Assembly (NCBI GenBank): GCA_946482585.1
Contig: CAMLSI010000040.1
Location: forward strand, 1 to 16,898
Length of the DNA stretch: 16,898 nucleotides
Source: an uncultured Lysobacteraceae bacterium
Lineage (GTDB): Bacteria > Pseudomonadota > Gammaproteobacteria > Xanthomonadales > Rhodanobacteraceae
Direction: 5' to 3'
A program made the position numbers and the translations under genes. Positions 1 to 6,934 of the stretch are shown one piece after another. The number at the start of each line of letters is the position of its first letter. Position 1 is the first letter of the stretch. The notes beneath the pieces are model-generated. The model did no database searches, was not told the DNA's origin, and saw only the letters and a program-made list of their open reading frames with translations.

Positions 1-73
1 GCTCGCGCGACCCCGATGCCGCCGACGCACGGTAGTCGAGCAGAGCGATGATCGTCGAGAATTCTGGGAGCAT
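1..73 (-). CDS. Start of a probable acyl/aminoacyl-adenylating enzyme (FAAL- or NRPS-like), cut by the window edge
   Basis: Only the first 24 codons are inside the window, reading leftward from an ATG at 73-71. The peptide begins MLPEFSTIIALLDYRASAAS. This resembles the opening helix of fatty-acyl-AMP ligases and of FAAL-loaded NRPS/PKS proteins, which typically begin with a pattern such as F-x-T-[LI]-[VI]-x-L-L-x-x-R-A. The context supports the call: the next gene upstream encodes a CmlA-type hydroxylase, and that family works on substrates loaded on an NRPS. Against it, the sequence before the ATG is pyrimidine-rich and shows no Shine-Dalgarno site, and 24 residues are little to judge by. 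No other in-frame ATG, GTG or TTG is seen just upstream. It could be another protein of the same operon. Confidence 0.42.
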   Translation of the reverse strand, partial: MLPEFSTIIALLDYRASAASGSRE

Positions 74-108
74 GCGGAGACCCGGAGCGAAGGAGCGACG
101 TCGACGCG

Positions 109-127
109 CGCGCCGTCTAGCGGCGCG
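109..127 (-). other. Intercistronic hairpin
   Basis: Perfect 7-bp arms (CGCGCCG at 109-115 and CGGCGCG at 121-127) flank a 5-nt loop in the 123-nt gap between the CmlA-like gene and the next gene of the operon. No T-rich tail follows on the minus strand, so it does not look like a standard intrinsic terminator. It could stabilise the upstream message, or be a chance product of GC-rich DNA. Nothing else is seen in the gap. Confidence 0.28.
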
Positions 128-196
128 GCGAACGACGACGGGACAGCGGTGCGGCCGCGGCGCGGAAGGCGTGCGGCGGCGGCACGCGACGCATGG

Positions 197-1783
197 CTAG
201 AACGCCACTTCGCGGCTGAGATACAGCCGCTCGCACGGAATGCCCGCGGCGGCGCAGTCGGCCAGGAAGCGATCGGACTCGACGAGCTGGATGCTGTCGG
301 GCTCGTACTGCAGACCCATAATGAATTTCATCCAGGGTTCCTGCCCCATCGCGTAGACGAACACGCGCTGCGGTCCGATCTCCTGCAGGATGTTCCAGGC
401 ACGCTCGGCGTTGGCGCCGGACAGGCGCCGCGACTCGTTGTTGCGCCGCGATACCGGACGCGCGAGCAGCGGTTCATAGAGCCAGTTCAGCGGCGCACCG
501 TGGCATTCCATGCCGATGAACATGGCGTCGACCGCGCCCAGGCGCGCGCGCAGACGCCGATACAGCATCAGGTCGCGGCCGTCGGAATCGATCAGGAACA
601 GGAACTGACGTCCGTGCAGGCGCAGCGCGAGCGCCTGCTTGCTGTGGATGTTGAGATCGGCGTGTTCGCCGGTGAACGGCAGGCTCTCGAGATGACCCCC
701 GGACAGTGCGATGCGCTCGAACGGCCTCAGCGCGACCACGTCGGCGAAGCCGAGCTCCCGCAGCACCAGGACCATCGACGGATCGGCGATGCTGCCGGCG
801 TTGTTGCCCGGCACGACGACGCGGCCGATGCGGGCACGCAGCTGCAGCAGCATTTCCATGCAGAAATGATCCTGATGGCAATGCGTGATCACGACGTAGT
901 CGATGAACTCGGGCAGGTCGTCGAAGCAGAAGCGGCCGTCGTCGCCGGGCTGCATGCTCACGAACGGATCGATGAGAATGGCTTCGCCCGCGGATTCGAA
1001 CAGCACGCAGGCGTGACCGAAATAGCGCATGCGCACACCTTCGCCGCGATAGCGCGCCGCCGCCGCCGGCGGCGCTTCGCGACGGAACAAGGCCTCGAAC
1101 CGTGCGCGCCGATCCGCCGGCACGCCCAGCGCGTCGGCCAGGGCACGCGGCGACACCGGGCGGGAGCGCGCCGCGGCCAGCGCATCCAGACGGCGGTCGG
1201 CGAACGGCAGCGGCAAGGTGATCCCCGCATCGCCGTCGAGGCGCGGCGTGCTCATGAAGAAATCGCGCTCGGACTCGGGCGTCGTATGCAGCCAGATCTG
1301 CTGCAGCGAACCGGTCAGCTTTTCGTCGTACAGCAGTTCTTCGAACAGCCGGAAATCGGGCCGGTGGCTCAGGTCGTAGACGAGTTCGACGAGGCCGCGC
1401 AGCGACGCCGGCAACTGCGCGTAGTACTCGTCGAGCGAATGGCCACTGGCCCTCTCCTCGAGCAGCGCGCCGAACGCGCGGATGTCGCCGGCCAGCGCGA
1501 TCAGCCGCTCCGCATCGCGCTCGAGTTCGCCGATCAGCGTCTGCGCCGCGCCGACATCGTCGGCGCGCAGGCTCACGAACGGTCCGCCGTACATCTTCGG
1601 ATCGGCGCTCGCGGCGACGTGCGCGCCCGGGCTCGCGACAAACGACTTCAGCAGCGGCAGCAGGCGATAGGCCACATGCAGCGCGAGCTGCGCCGGCGAC
1701 ACGAGGTGCGGCCACGCGTGCCAGCGGCCGACCAGCGGTTCTATCTTGACCTCGGGGCGCAGGAACATCACTTCGTCGGACAT
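197..1783 (-). CDS. CmlA-family diiron monooxygenase (MBL fold), probable beta-hydroxylase of an NRPS-bound amino acid
   Basis: A 528-residue protein, close to CmlA (about 532). An N-terminal helical/alpha-beta domain (about 1-245) precedes a metallo-beta-lactamase fold (about 250-528) that holds the metal site. Visible ligand motifs are THCHQDH (H301, H303, D305, H306), TGEH (E373) and IDSDG (D399). These sit at a constant offset of four from the diiron ligands I recall for CmlA (H305, H307, D309, H310, E377, D403). Characteristic late segments are FIGMECHGAPLNWLYEPL (421-438) and VYAMGQEPWM (476-485). In CmlA and FrsH this fold is an oxygenase, not a hydrolase: it beta-hydroxylates an aminoacyl thioester on an NRPS carrier domain. 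The start is an ATG 38 nt after the aminotransferase stop, with a modest GGA-containing ribosome site. The reading frame stays open upstream into the aminotransferase, but that extension is out of frame with the real gene there. Family assignment is firm; substrate is unknown. Confidence 0.88.
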   Translation of the reverse strand: MSDEVMFLRPEVKIEPLVGRWHAWPHLVSPAQLALHVAYRLLPLLKSFVASPGAHVAASADPKMYGGPFVSLRADDVGAAQTLIGELERDAERLIALAGDIRAFGALLEERASGHSLDEYYAQLPASLRGLVELVYDLSHRPDFRLFEELLYDEKLTGSLQQIWLHTTPESERDFFMSTPRLDGDAGITLPLPFADRRLDALAAARSRPVSPRALADALGVPADRRARFEALFRREAPPAAAARYRGEGVRMRYFGHACVLFESAGEAILIDPFVSMQPGDDGRFCFDDLPEFIDYVVITHCHQDHFCMEMLLQLRARIGRVVVPGNNAGSIADPSMVLVLRELGFADVVALRPFERIALSGGHLESLPFTGEHADLNIHSKQALALRLHGRQFLFLIDSDGRDLMLYRRLRARLGAVDAMFIGMECHGAPLNWLYEPLLARPVSRRNNESRRLSGANAERAWNILQEIGPQRVFVYAMGQEPWMKFIMGLQYEPDSIQLVESDRFLADCAAAGIPCERLYLSREVAF

Positions 1784-1821
1784 AGTCGTTCCATCGGTTC
1801 GCGGCGATGCGCCGCGGGCAG

Positions 1822-3111
1822 TCACAGTCGGTCGCGGACGAAGCGCGCGAAGCGCGCGACGCCTTCGCGGATGCGTTCGGGCGTGGCATTGCTGAAGGCC
1901 AGCCGCACGCGACAGTCTTCGGCGTCGTCGAGCGCGAAGAAGCTCAGCGGCATCGCGAGCACGCCGTAGTCGCGCGCGCAGCACTGCGTTTCGGTCTGCC
2001 GGAACGGGAACGGCAGCGACACGACGAGAAAAAAGCCGCCTTCGGGCCGGTTCCAGCGGATCGTCTCGCGCCGGTCGGCGAACTCCGCCTCGAGCGCGGC
2101 GAGCATCGCGTCGCGGTTCGCGCGGTAGTGCGCGGTCGCGGCCTGCACGTGCGCACCGAGCGCGCCGCCCTGCGACAGCAGCACGCCGCCGACCACGGCC
2201 TGGGCGAGCTGACTCGTGTTGACCGAGACGAAGCTCTTGGCCTGGACGAGCGCGTCGAACAGCGGCTGGCCGCGGCAGAGACGCTCGGGCACGAGCGCAA
2301 AACCCACGCGCAGCGCCGGGCACAGGGTCTTGGAGTAGGTTCCGACGTAGACGACGAGGGAGTCGCGATCGAGCGCATACAACGACGGCACGCGCTCGCC
2401 TTCGTAGCGGAACATGCCGTACGGATTGTCTTCGAGGATCACGATGTCGTGGCGCGCGCAGAGCGCCAGGATCGCCTTGCGTTCGTCGAGGCCGATGACG
2501 TCGCCGGTCGGGTTGTCGAATTCCGGAATGAGGTACAGCGCGCGCGGGCGGCGCTGCCGCGCCTGTGCACGGGCGATCGCCGCCTCGAGTCCGGCGACGA
2601 GCGTGCTGCCGGGCTCGCCGCGGAACGGCATCAGCGCGACGCCGCCGAGATCGGCCGCGCCGCTGATGCCGATGTAGGTCGGGCTGCGCACCAGCAGCAC
2701 GTCCTCGGGGTCGCGGCAGAGACAGCGCACGCACAGGTCGAGCGCTTCCTGGCAGCCCGCCGTCACGACGACGCGCTGCGCCGCCGCCGCGATCGATTCG
2801 TCGCGCTCGAGCTGCGTCGCGATCATGCGCCCGAGCAGTCCCGCGGTCGGGCCGTACTGCGCGAGTGTCCGCGCCACCGTATCGCGATCGAGGCCGCGCT
2901 CGGCGGCGATCTGCGACTGGAACAGCGGCACGGTCGCGAGCCATGCGTCCAGTGCGAAGAACTGCTCCGCCGGGCGGCCCGACGCGAAGGAGATCGCCTG
3001 CGGAAAACGCTCGGCCATCTCGTTGAGGAAGTTCATGACCTCGGCGCGCGGGTTCGGGGCGCTCGTGCCGCCGTCCGCCGGCGGCGCTGCGCCGCGCAGC
3101 TGCGCGCTCAT
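1822..3111 (-). CDS. PLP-dependent class I/II (fold type I) aminotransferase
   Basis: A 429-residue cytoplasmic enzyme of the family containing 2-aminoadipate/aromatic aminotransferases and the C-terminal domain of MocR proteins. No DNA-binding domain is present. Visible motifs: YGPTAGLLGRM (substrate/PLP loop, about 86-96), EFDNPTG (197-203, Asn200), LEDNPYG (226-232, Asp228 for the pyridine nitrogen, Tyr231), TYSKTLCPALRVG (258-270, with K261 as the Schiff-base lysine and R268 as a phosphate ligand), and RVRLAFSN near the C-terminus carrying the expected carboxylate-binding Arg. The ATG overlaps the preceding VOC stop as TGATG, with a GGGAG ribosome site about 8 nt away, so translation is probably coupled. 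Next to an HPPD-like protein and a CmlA-type hydroxylase, it may make or remove a non-proteinogenic amino acid precursor. That role is inferred; the substrate cannot be read from the sequence. Confidence 0.9.
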   Translation of the reverse strand: MSAQLRGAAPPADGGTSAPNPRAEVMNFLNEMAERFPQAISFASGRPAEQFFALDAWLATVPLFQSQIAAERGLDRDTVARTLAQYGPTAGLLGRMIATQLERDESIAAAAQRVVVTAGCQEALDLCVRCLCRDPEDVLLVRSPTYIGISGAADLGGVALMPFRGEPGSTLVAGLEAAIARAQARQRRPRALYLIPEFDNPTGDVIGLDERKAILALCARHDIVILEDNPYGMFRYEGERVPSLYALDRDSLVVYVGTYSKTLCPALRVGFALVPERLCRGQPLFDALVQAKSFVSVNTSQLAQAVVGGVLLSQGGALGAHVQAATAHYRANRDAMLAALEAEFADRRETIRWNRPEGGFFLVVSLPFPFRQTETQCCARDYGVLAMPLSFFALDDAEDCRVRLAFSNATPERIREGVARFARFVRDRL

Positions 3112-3608
3112 CAGTAGGCTCCCGACTTCTCGAGCTGCGCGAACAGCTCGCGCACGTTGTCCTCGGAGAATTCTTCCTCGCCATGGCGCTGGATGAATTC
3201 GAAGCTCAGGCCCGAGTTCGCGTCGCGGCTCGAGAACACCTGGGTCAGGCCGGGGCCGCGGATGATCGTGGTATCGAACGCGAGGCCGCGTCCGCGCAGA
3301 TCCTCGGACATCTGTGCCGCATCGTCGACGGCCAGCGCGATGTGCGCGACACCCGGGCCGAAATTCTCGATCAGCCGCGATACCTGCGACGCGGGTTCGG
3401 TGCCCTGGCACAGCACGAACTTGATGCCGTTGTGCTCGAGCTCGCCGGACACCATGCCGGTGCGTTCGCCGTGGATCACGCGGCGGCGCACGAGACGAAA
3501 CCCCAGCACGTTGACGAAGAAGTCGATGCCGGCATCGAGATCCTTGACCGCGATCGCGATGTGATCGATGCCGCGATAGCTGCCGCGATCCAGTTCAGGC
3601 TTGTTCAC
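3111..3608 (-). CDS. Single-domain VOC protein resembling 4-hydroxyphenylpyruvate dioxygenase
   Basis: A 165-residue vicinal-oxygen-chelate protein with two beta-alpha-beta-beta-beta halves. The probable 2-His-1-Glu metal ligands are H16 (GIDHIAIAV), H89 (GVAHIALAV) and E137 (FEFIQR). The stretches GVAHIALAVDD, LTQVF and FEFIQRHG followed by N-x-x-x-LF-x-x-x-E resemble the end of 4-hydroxyphenylpyruvate dioxygenase and hydroxymandelate synthase. Those enzymes are about 350 residues with two VOC modules, whereas this has one module and probably acts as a dimer. The start is GTG at 3608, 14 nt inside the glycosyltransferase gene, with an AAGGAG site about 8 nt upstream. It could be a 2-oxo-acid dioxygenase supplying an unusual amino acid with the adjacent aminotransferase, or an epimerase, lyase or resistance-type VOC. 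The fold is clear; the reaction is not. Confidence 0.85.
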   Translation of the reverse strand: MNKPELDRGSYRGIDHIAIAVKDLDAGIDFFVNVLGFRLVRRRVIHGERTGMVSGELEHNGIKFVLCQGTEPASQVSRLIENFGPGVAHIALAVDDAAQMSEDLRGRGLAFDTTIIRGPGLTQVFSSRDANSGLSFEFIQRHGEEEFSEDNVRELFAQLEKSGAY

Positions 3609-4785
3609 CGATGAGCTCCTTGGCGCCGGACGCGGGCCGATGCGAGTGCAGAAGACTGCGGTACAGCGTTTTCAGGTGCGCGGCGCAATCGGTCCAGCCG
3701 AGCCGCGCCATTTCCGCGCGCGCACCGGAACGCAGACGTTCGGCGCGCTTCTCGTCGCGGCACAGGGCGACCACGGCCGCCGCCACCGCGTCGGCATCGT
3801 GCGGATCGACCTTGACCACGTGCTCGAAGCGCTCGGCGACGCCCGCATGCGCCGACAGAACGACCGGCACGCCGGCGTCGATCGCTTCGAGTGCGACGAG
3901 ACCGAACGGCTCGGCGAGCGACGGCATCACGAGCACGGTCGAGCGATCGAGCAGGTGCTGGACTTCATCGCTGTCGAGAAATCCCGTGAACAGCAGGCGG
4001 TCGGCGATGCCGAGCGAACGCGCGAGCGCGCGCATCGCCGGCAGCAGATCGCCGTCGCCGGCGAGCACGAAGCGCAGCGACGGTTCGAGCGCCGCGGCAC
4101 GGGCGGCCGCCTGGAGGAACAGCGCCGGACCTTTCTGGTAGGTGACGCGGCCCAGAAAGGTCACGACCGGTTCGCGCGACGCTGGCCGCTGCCGCAACGG
4201 CGACGGATCGATCCCGTTGTAGATCGCGCGCACCTTGTCCGGAGGCTGGCCGAAGCGCGCGACGATCTGCGCGCGCGTCGCGGCACTGACCGCGACGACG
4301 CAGTCGGCCGCATCCATGGCCTCGCGCTCCAGCGCGAGAATCTGCGGATCCGCCAGCGGACCGGATCGATCGTGTTCGGTCGAATGGATGTGCAGCACGA
4401 GCGGCTTGCCGCTGAGCCGCTTGGCGAGCTGCGCGACGGGCGCGGTGAGCCAGTCGTGCGCGTGGATGAGATCGAACTGTCCGGCCTGATCGACGTAGTG
4501 CTCCGCGACGCGACCGTAGCGCTGCGCGATCTCGAACGCGGCGCCGGCGTAGGCCGTCGGCATGCGCACGGTGCGCGCCGCCTCGGCCGGCGGCGCGATC
4601 AGTCGCACGTGGCGCGCATCCTCGTTGCCGCGCAGCTGCGGCAGCGCGAGCGAGATCTCCACGTCGCCGATCTGCGCGAGTCCCTTGGCGATGCCGTAGC
4701 AGGCCGTGCCGAGCCCGCCCGAAATGTTCGGCGGGTACTCCCAGCCGAACATCAGCACTTTGAGCGGCGGCACGGGCGACGTCAT
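3595..4785 (-). CDS. GT4-family retaining glycosyltransferase (glycogen-synthase-like GT-B fold)
   Basis: A 396-residue cytoplasmic enzyme with two Rossmann-like domains. The N-terminal acceptor domain has the GGLG loop (23-26) and HAHDW (108-112). The C-terminal nucleotide-sugar domain has GRVTYQKG (212-219, with R213 and K218 as expected phosphate ligands) and the E-x7-E motif EPFGLVALE (E292, E300). There is no membrane segment. The ATG overlaps the GH13 stop in an ATGA arrangement, and a strong AAGGAG site lies 7 nt upstream, so the two genes are translationally coupled. Pairing with a GH13 enzyme suggests handling of an alpha-glucan or maltoside. Its place upstream of NRPS-type tailoring genes raises the option that it glycosylates a natural product instead. 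Donor and acceptor are unknown. Confidence 0.88.
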   Translation of the reverse strand: MTSPVPPLKVLMFGWEYPPNISGGLGTACYGIAKGLAQIGDVEISLALPQLRGNEDARHVRLIAPPAEAARTVRMPTAYAGAAFEIAQRYGRVAEHYVDQAGQFDLIHAHDWLTAPVAQLAKRLSGKPLVLHIHSTEHDRSGPLADPQILALEREAMDAADCVVAVSAATRAQIVARFGQPPDKVRAIYNGIDPSPLRQRPASREPVVTFLGRVTYQKGPALFLQAAARAAALEPSLRFVLAGDGDLLPAMRALARSLGIADRLLFTGFLDSDEVQHLLDRSTVLVMPSLAEPFGLVALEAIDAGVPVVLSAHAGVAERFEHVVKVDPHDADAVAAAVVALCRDEKRAERLRSGARAEMARLGWTDCAAHLKTLYRSLLHSHRPASGAKELIGEQA

Positions 4786-6437
4786 GGCAGAACTCCTTCC
4801 GCGGCGGACGCCGATTCGAGCAGCGCGAGGTCGCAGATCACGAGATCGACGTGTCCGTCGAGCACCGTGACGCGCGTACCCGAGTACGCGTCGAACAGGA
4901 TTTCACCGTCGCCGAACACGTCCCCGACGGCAATGCGCAGCGCGCCGCCGCCGAGCACGACGATCACGCGGTCGCCGCTGTCGGCGTGCTGCCGCGCGAA
5001 TGCATAGGGTTCCGCGCAGAGGCGGCGATGCGTGCCGCGCGCGAGCGCGACATGGCGCGCGCGGAAGCGGCCGAGCCGGCGCCAGTGCGAGAGCAGATCG
5101 GAATCGATCGAATCCCAGTTCATCGGCGAACGCGCCGCCTGGTACGGATCCGATGGCGTATACGGCCCGGGCGGGCGTCCGCTTTCGTCGCCGTAGAACA
5201 CCTGCACGCCGCCGGGCGCGAGCATCAGCGCGATCGCGGCGTCGCGGAGCCGGCCGCGATCGAACAGGCCCGTGTCGTGCGACGACACGTACGACAGCAC
5301 GTCGCCCGCCTCGTCGGCGATGCGTCCGGCATAGCGCGCGTAGAGCTTGTCGAGACGATGCCAGGCGAGACTGCGCGACAGCGCGTCGTCGAGGTCGGCA
5401 TGACGGAATACCGCGTCGATCTCGCCCTGGAATTCGAAGTTGATCAGGCTGTCGAAACCGTGCGCGTAGTAGTCGCTCGGCGCGATGCCCTGGCCGAACA
5501 CTTCGCCGGCCATCCAGAATGCGCCGTCGTCAGCGCTTTCGCCGCGTGCGCGGCGCCATTCGTCCAGCGCCTCGGAGGCGTGCCGCTTGAGTTCGCGCCA
5601 GCAGCGCGTGTCGACGTGCTTGACCGAGTCGCAGCGAAAGCCGTCGATGCCGTAGCGTCGCACCCAATCGCCCAGCCATTGCAGCAGGTAGCCGCGTACC
5701 GGCGTCGCATCGAGATCGCGCGCCAGCGAGCCGGCGCGATCGCGCAGGAACGCCGGCAGTCGCACGGGCGTGTCGTCTTCGGTCAGGAACTTCGGCAGAC
5801 CGCAGCTCAACCGCGTCAGATCGTCGTCGCCGCCGGCACGATAGCCGGGTGCTTCGAGCCTGACCCAGTCCGGCCCCCACCAGCCGTCGAGACGCTGTGC
5901 GTCGAGCTCGTAGAAATCGTCGAACGTGGCCGGCGTCGCCGTTTCCCAGCCGGGCCGCAACGCGGCCCGTGCGCAGGCGTGGAGCGACTGCAGGTCGGGA
6001 TAACCCGCATGCCCCATGACGACGTCGAGCACGACCCGCAGGCCGCCCGCATGCGCGGCGTCGACGAGCGCGCGGAATTCCGTTTCGCTGCCCAGACGCG
6101 GATCCACCGCCGTGAAATCGAGCGGCCAGTAGCCGTGATACGGCTCGTGCACGAACTCCGCGTTCGCACCCGGTATCCAGCCGAGCACTTGCTGATACGG
6201 CGCGCTGATCCACAACGCGTTGACGCCGAGCTCGCGAAACCAGCCTTCGCGTATGCGCCGCGTGATGCCGTCGAACCTGCCGCCATGAAAACGGCCGATC
6301 GCCGCATCGCGCTGCGGCGCAGGCTCGCCGTCGTTCGGCGACGAAAACCGATCGGTCAGCAAAAAGTAGACGATAGGATTTTGCGCGAACGAATTTCCGC
6401 CGCTCCGGCCGCTGAGGTTCGCTGCGTCTGTCGACAA
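4782..6437 (-). CDS. GH13 alpha-amylase family protein, MalS-like, cytoplasmic
   Basis: A 551-residue alpha-glucan hydrolase or transglycosylase. The MalS-type layout is recognisable: HGG (51-53) then GVNALWISAPYQQ (71-83), LDVVMGH (137-143), GIDGFRCDSVKHV with nucleophile D270, FWMAGEVFGQG with acid/base E312, SSHD with H387/D388, and FYGDESGRPPGP (414-425). A beta-sheet C-terminal domain follows. E. coli MalS is periplasmic and longer; this protein begins about 20 residues before the barrel with no signal peptide, so it should act in the cytoplasm. The start is a TTG at 6437-6435; no ATG, GTG or other TTG precedes it in frame and none follows before the barrel. The ribosome site is weak (GAGAG). 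It is the first gene of the minus-strand operon. Exact specificity (amylase, cyclomaltodextrinase or transferase) is unknown. Confidence 0.88.
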   Translation of the reverse strand: MSTDAANLSGRSGGNSFAQNPIVYFLLTDRFSSPNDGEPAPQRDAAIGRFHGGRFDGITRRIREGWFRELGVNALWISAPYQQVLGWIPGANAEFVHEPYHGYWPLDFTAVDPRLGSETEFRALVDAAHAGGLRVVLDVVMGHAGYPDLQSLHACARAALRPGWETATPATFDDFYELDAQRLDGWWGPDWVRLEAPGYRAGGDDDLTRLSCGLPKFLTEDDTPVRLPAFLRDRAGSLARDLDATPVRGYLLQWLGDWVRRYGIDGFRCDSVKHVDTRCWRELKRHASEALDEWRRARGESADDGAFWMAGEVFGQGIAPSDYYAHGFDSLINFEFQGEIDAVFRHADLDDALSRSLAWHRLDKLYARYAGRIADEAGDVLSYVSSHDTGLFDRGRLRDAAIALMLAPGGVQVFYGDESGRPPGPYTPSDPYQAARSPMNWDSIDSDLLSHWRRLGRFRARHVALARGTHRRLCAEPYAFARQHADSGDRVIVVLGGGALRIAVGDVFGDGEILFDAYSGTRVTVLDGHVDLVICDLALLESASAAEGVLP

Positions 6438-6600
6438 GGCTCTCGAGTCCGGCTGCGGGCAACCAATGCTGGCAGCGCAAGCTCGTGCGTGCGTCCAGCG
6501 CGCAAAGATCGAACGAGACAGACGGCCACCATCCGAAGCACGCCCGGCGAGACGGCGTGGCGGCGAGGGAGCGAGACTACCGAACGATCAGGGGGGACGT

Positions 6601-6629
6601 ATGTGACTTCACGCGCCTCCGCGTGTCAA
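6601..6629 (-). promoter_or_regulatory. Candidate sigma-70 promoter for the minus-strand operon
   Basis: On the minus strand a perfect TTGACA (6629-6624) is followed after exactly 17 nt by TCACAT (6606-6601), which matches the -10 consensus at 3 of 6 positions. Transcription would start near 6594, giving a leader of about 155 nt before the TTG start of the GH13 gene. The weak -10 suggests a need for an activator, or that the site is not used. Confidence 0.4.
6610..6625. promoter_or_regulatory. Palindromic operator candidate inside the promoter spacer
   Basis: CACGCG and CGCGTG form perfect 6-bp arms around a 4-bp centre. The element lies almost wholly in the 17-bp spacer between the -35 and -10 boxes of the candidate minus-strand promoter and touches the last two bases of the -35 box. 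A repressor bound here would block polymerase. The regulator is unknown, and none is encoded in the window. Confidence 0.35.
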
Positions 6630-6690
6630 GCCATCGTACAAATTTCCGTCATTGGCTATCGTCGAGATTCGCCGACAATGAACGATGTGA

Positions 6691-6706
6691 TTTGGCGACC
6701 GCCAAA
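6691..6706. promoter_or_regulatory. 16-bp palindromic operator candidate (TTTGGCG-N2-CGCCAAA)
   Basis: Perfect 7-bp arms around a 2-bp centre lie in the divergent region between the GH13-led operon and the desaturase gene. Symmetry and size fit a dimeric helix-turn-helix regulator. It overlaps a weak -35-like TTGGCG reading toward the desaturase and lies about 60 nt upstream of the minus-strand -35 box, so one factor could affect both directions. Confidence 0.42.
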
Positions 6707-6934
6707 GAAAACACTAAATAACGGTTAAGCCACATCTGCAGCTTGCGGCAACGGCCGACGGACGGCCGTGCGGCCAGTGCGAGCGGTCGGGGCGAACGCC
6801 GTTTCGTTCGTCGCTTGGCGCCCGCGCGAACGCGCTGCTAGAGTTGCCGCCCTGCCGTCGCCAGGGAAGGTCGAACGTCCGATGCCGCGGTTACCGCCTG
6901 CCGACTGCCCTCGCCGTTTCACACCGCATTGCGC

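Larger units (their letters stand above)
6438..6934. other. Divergent intergenic control region
   Basis: About 500 nt lie between the start of the minus-strand operon and the plus-strand desaturase gene. It holds two palindromes (6610-6625 and 6691-6706), a candidate minus-strand promoter (6601-6629), an A+T-richer stretch at about 6700-6727, and a perfect 7-bp inverted repeat (arms 6751-6757 and 6763-6769). Open frames here lack family similarity and look like GC-driven shadows. A plus-strand promoter for the desaturase is not clear; TTGGCG at 6692 with TAAATA 17 nt later is a weak candidate that overlaps the second palindrome. Confidence 0.55.

Noticed and set aside
149..1969. 606-codon open frame on the plus strand
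   Set aside because: Lies antisense to the CmlA-like gene; His/Arg/Gln/Ala-rich with no domain, as expected from a shadow frame in GC-rich DNA.
1807..3117. Plus-strand open frame across the aminotransferase
   Set aside because: Antisense shadow; the minus strand shows all fold-type-I motifs.
197..3184. 995-codon minus-strand open frame suggesting a fusion protein
   Set aside because: Only the part from 1783 down encodes the CmlA-like protein. The upstream part is out of frame with the aminotransferase and is Arg/Ala-rich without motifs.
3601..6728. Long plus-strand open frames (468 and 625 codons) across the GT4 and GH13 genes
   Set aside because: Antisense shadows of genes with intact catalytic motifs.
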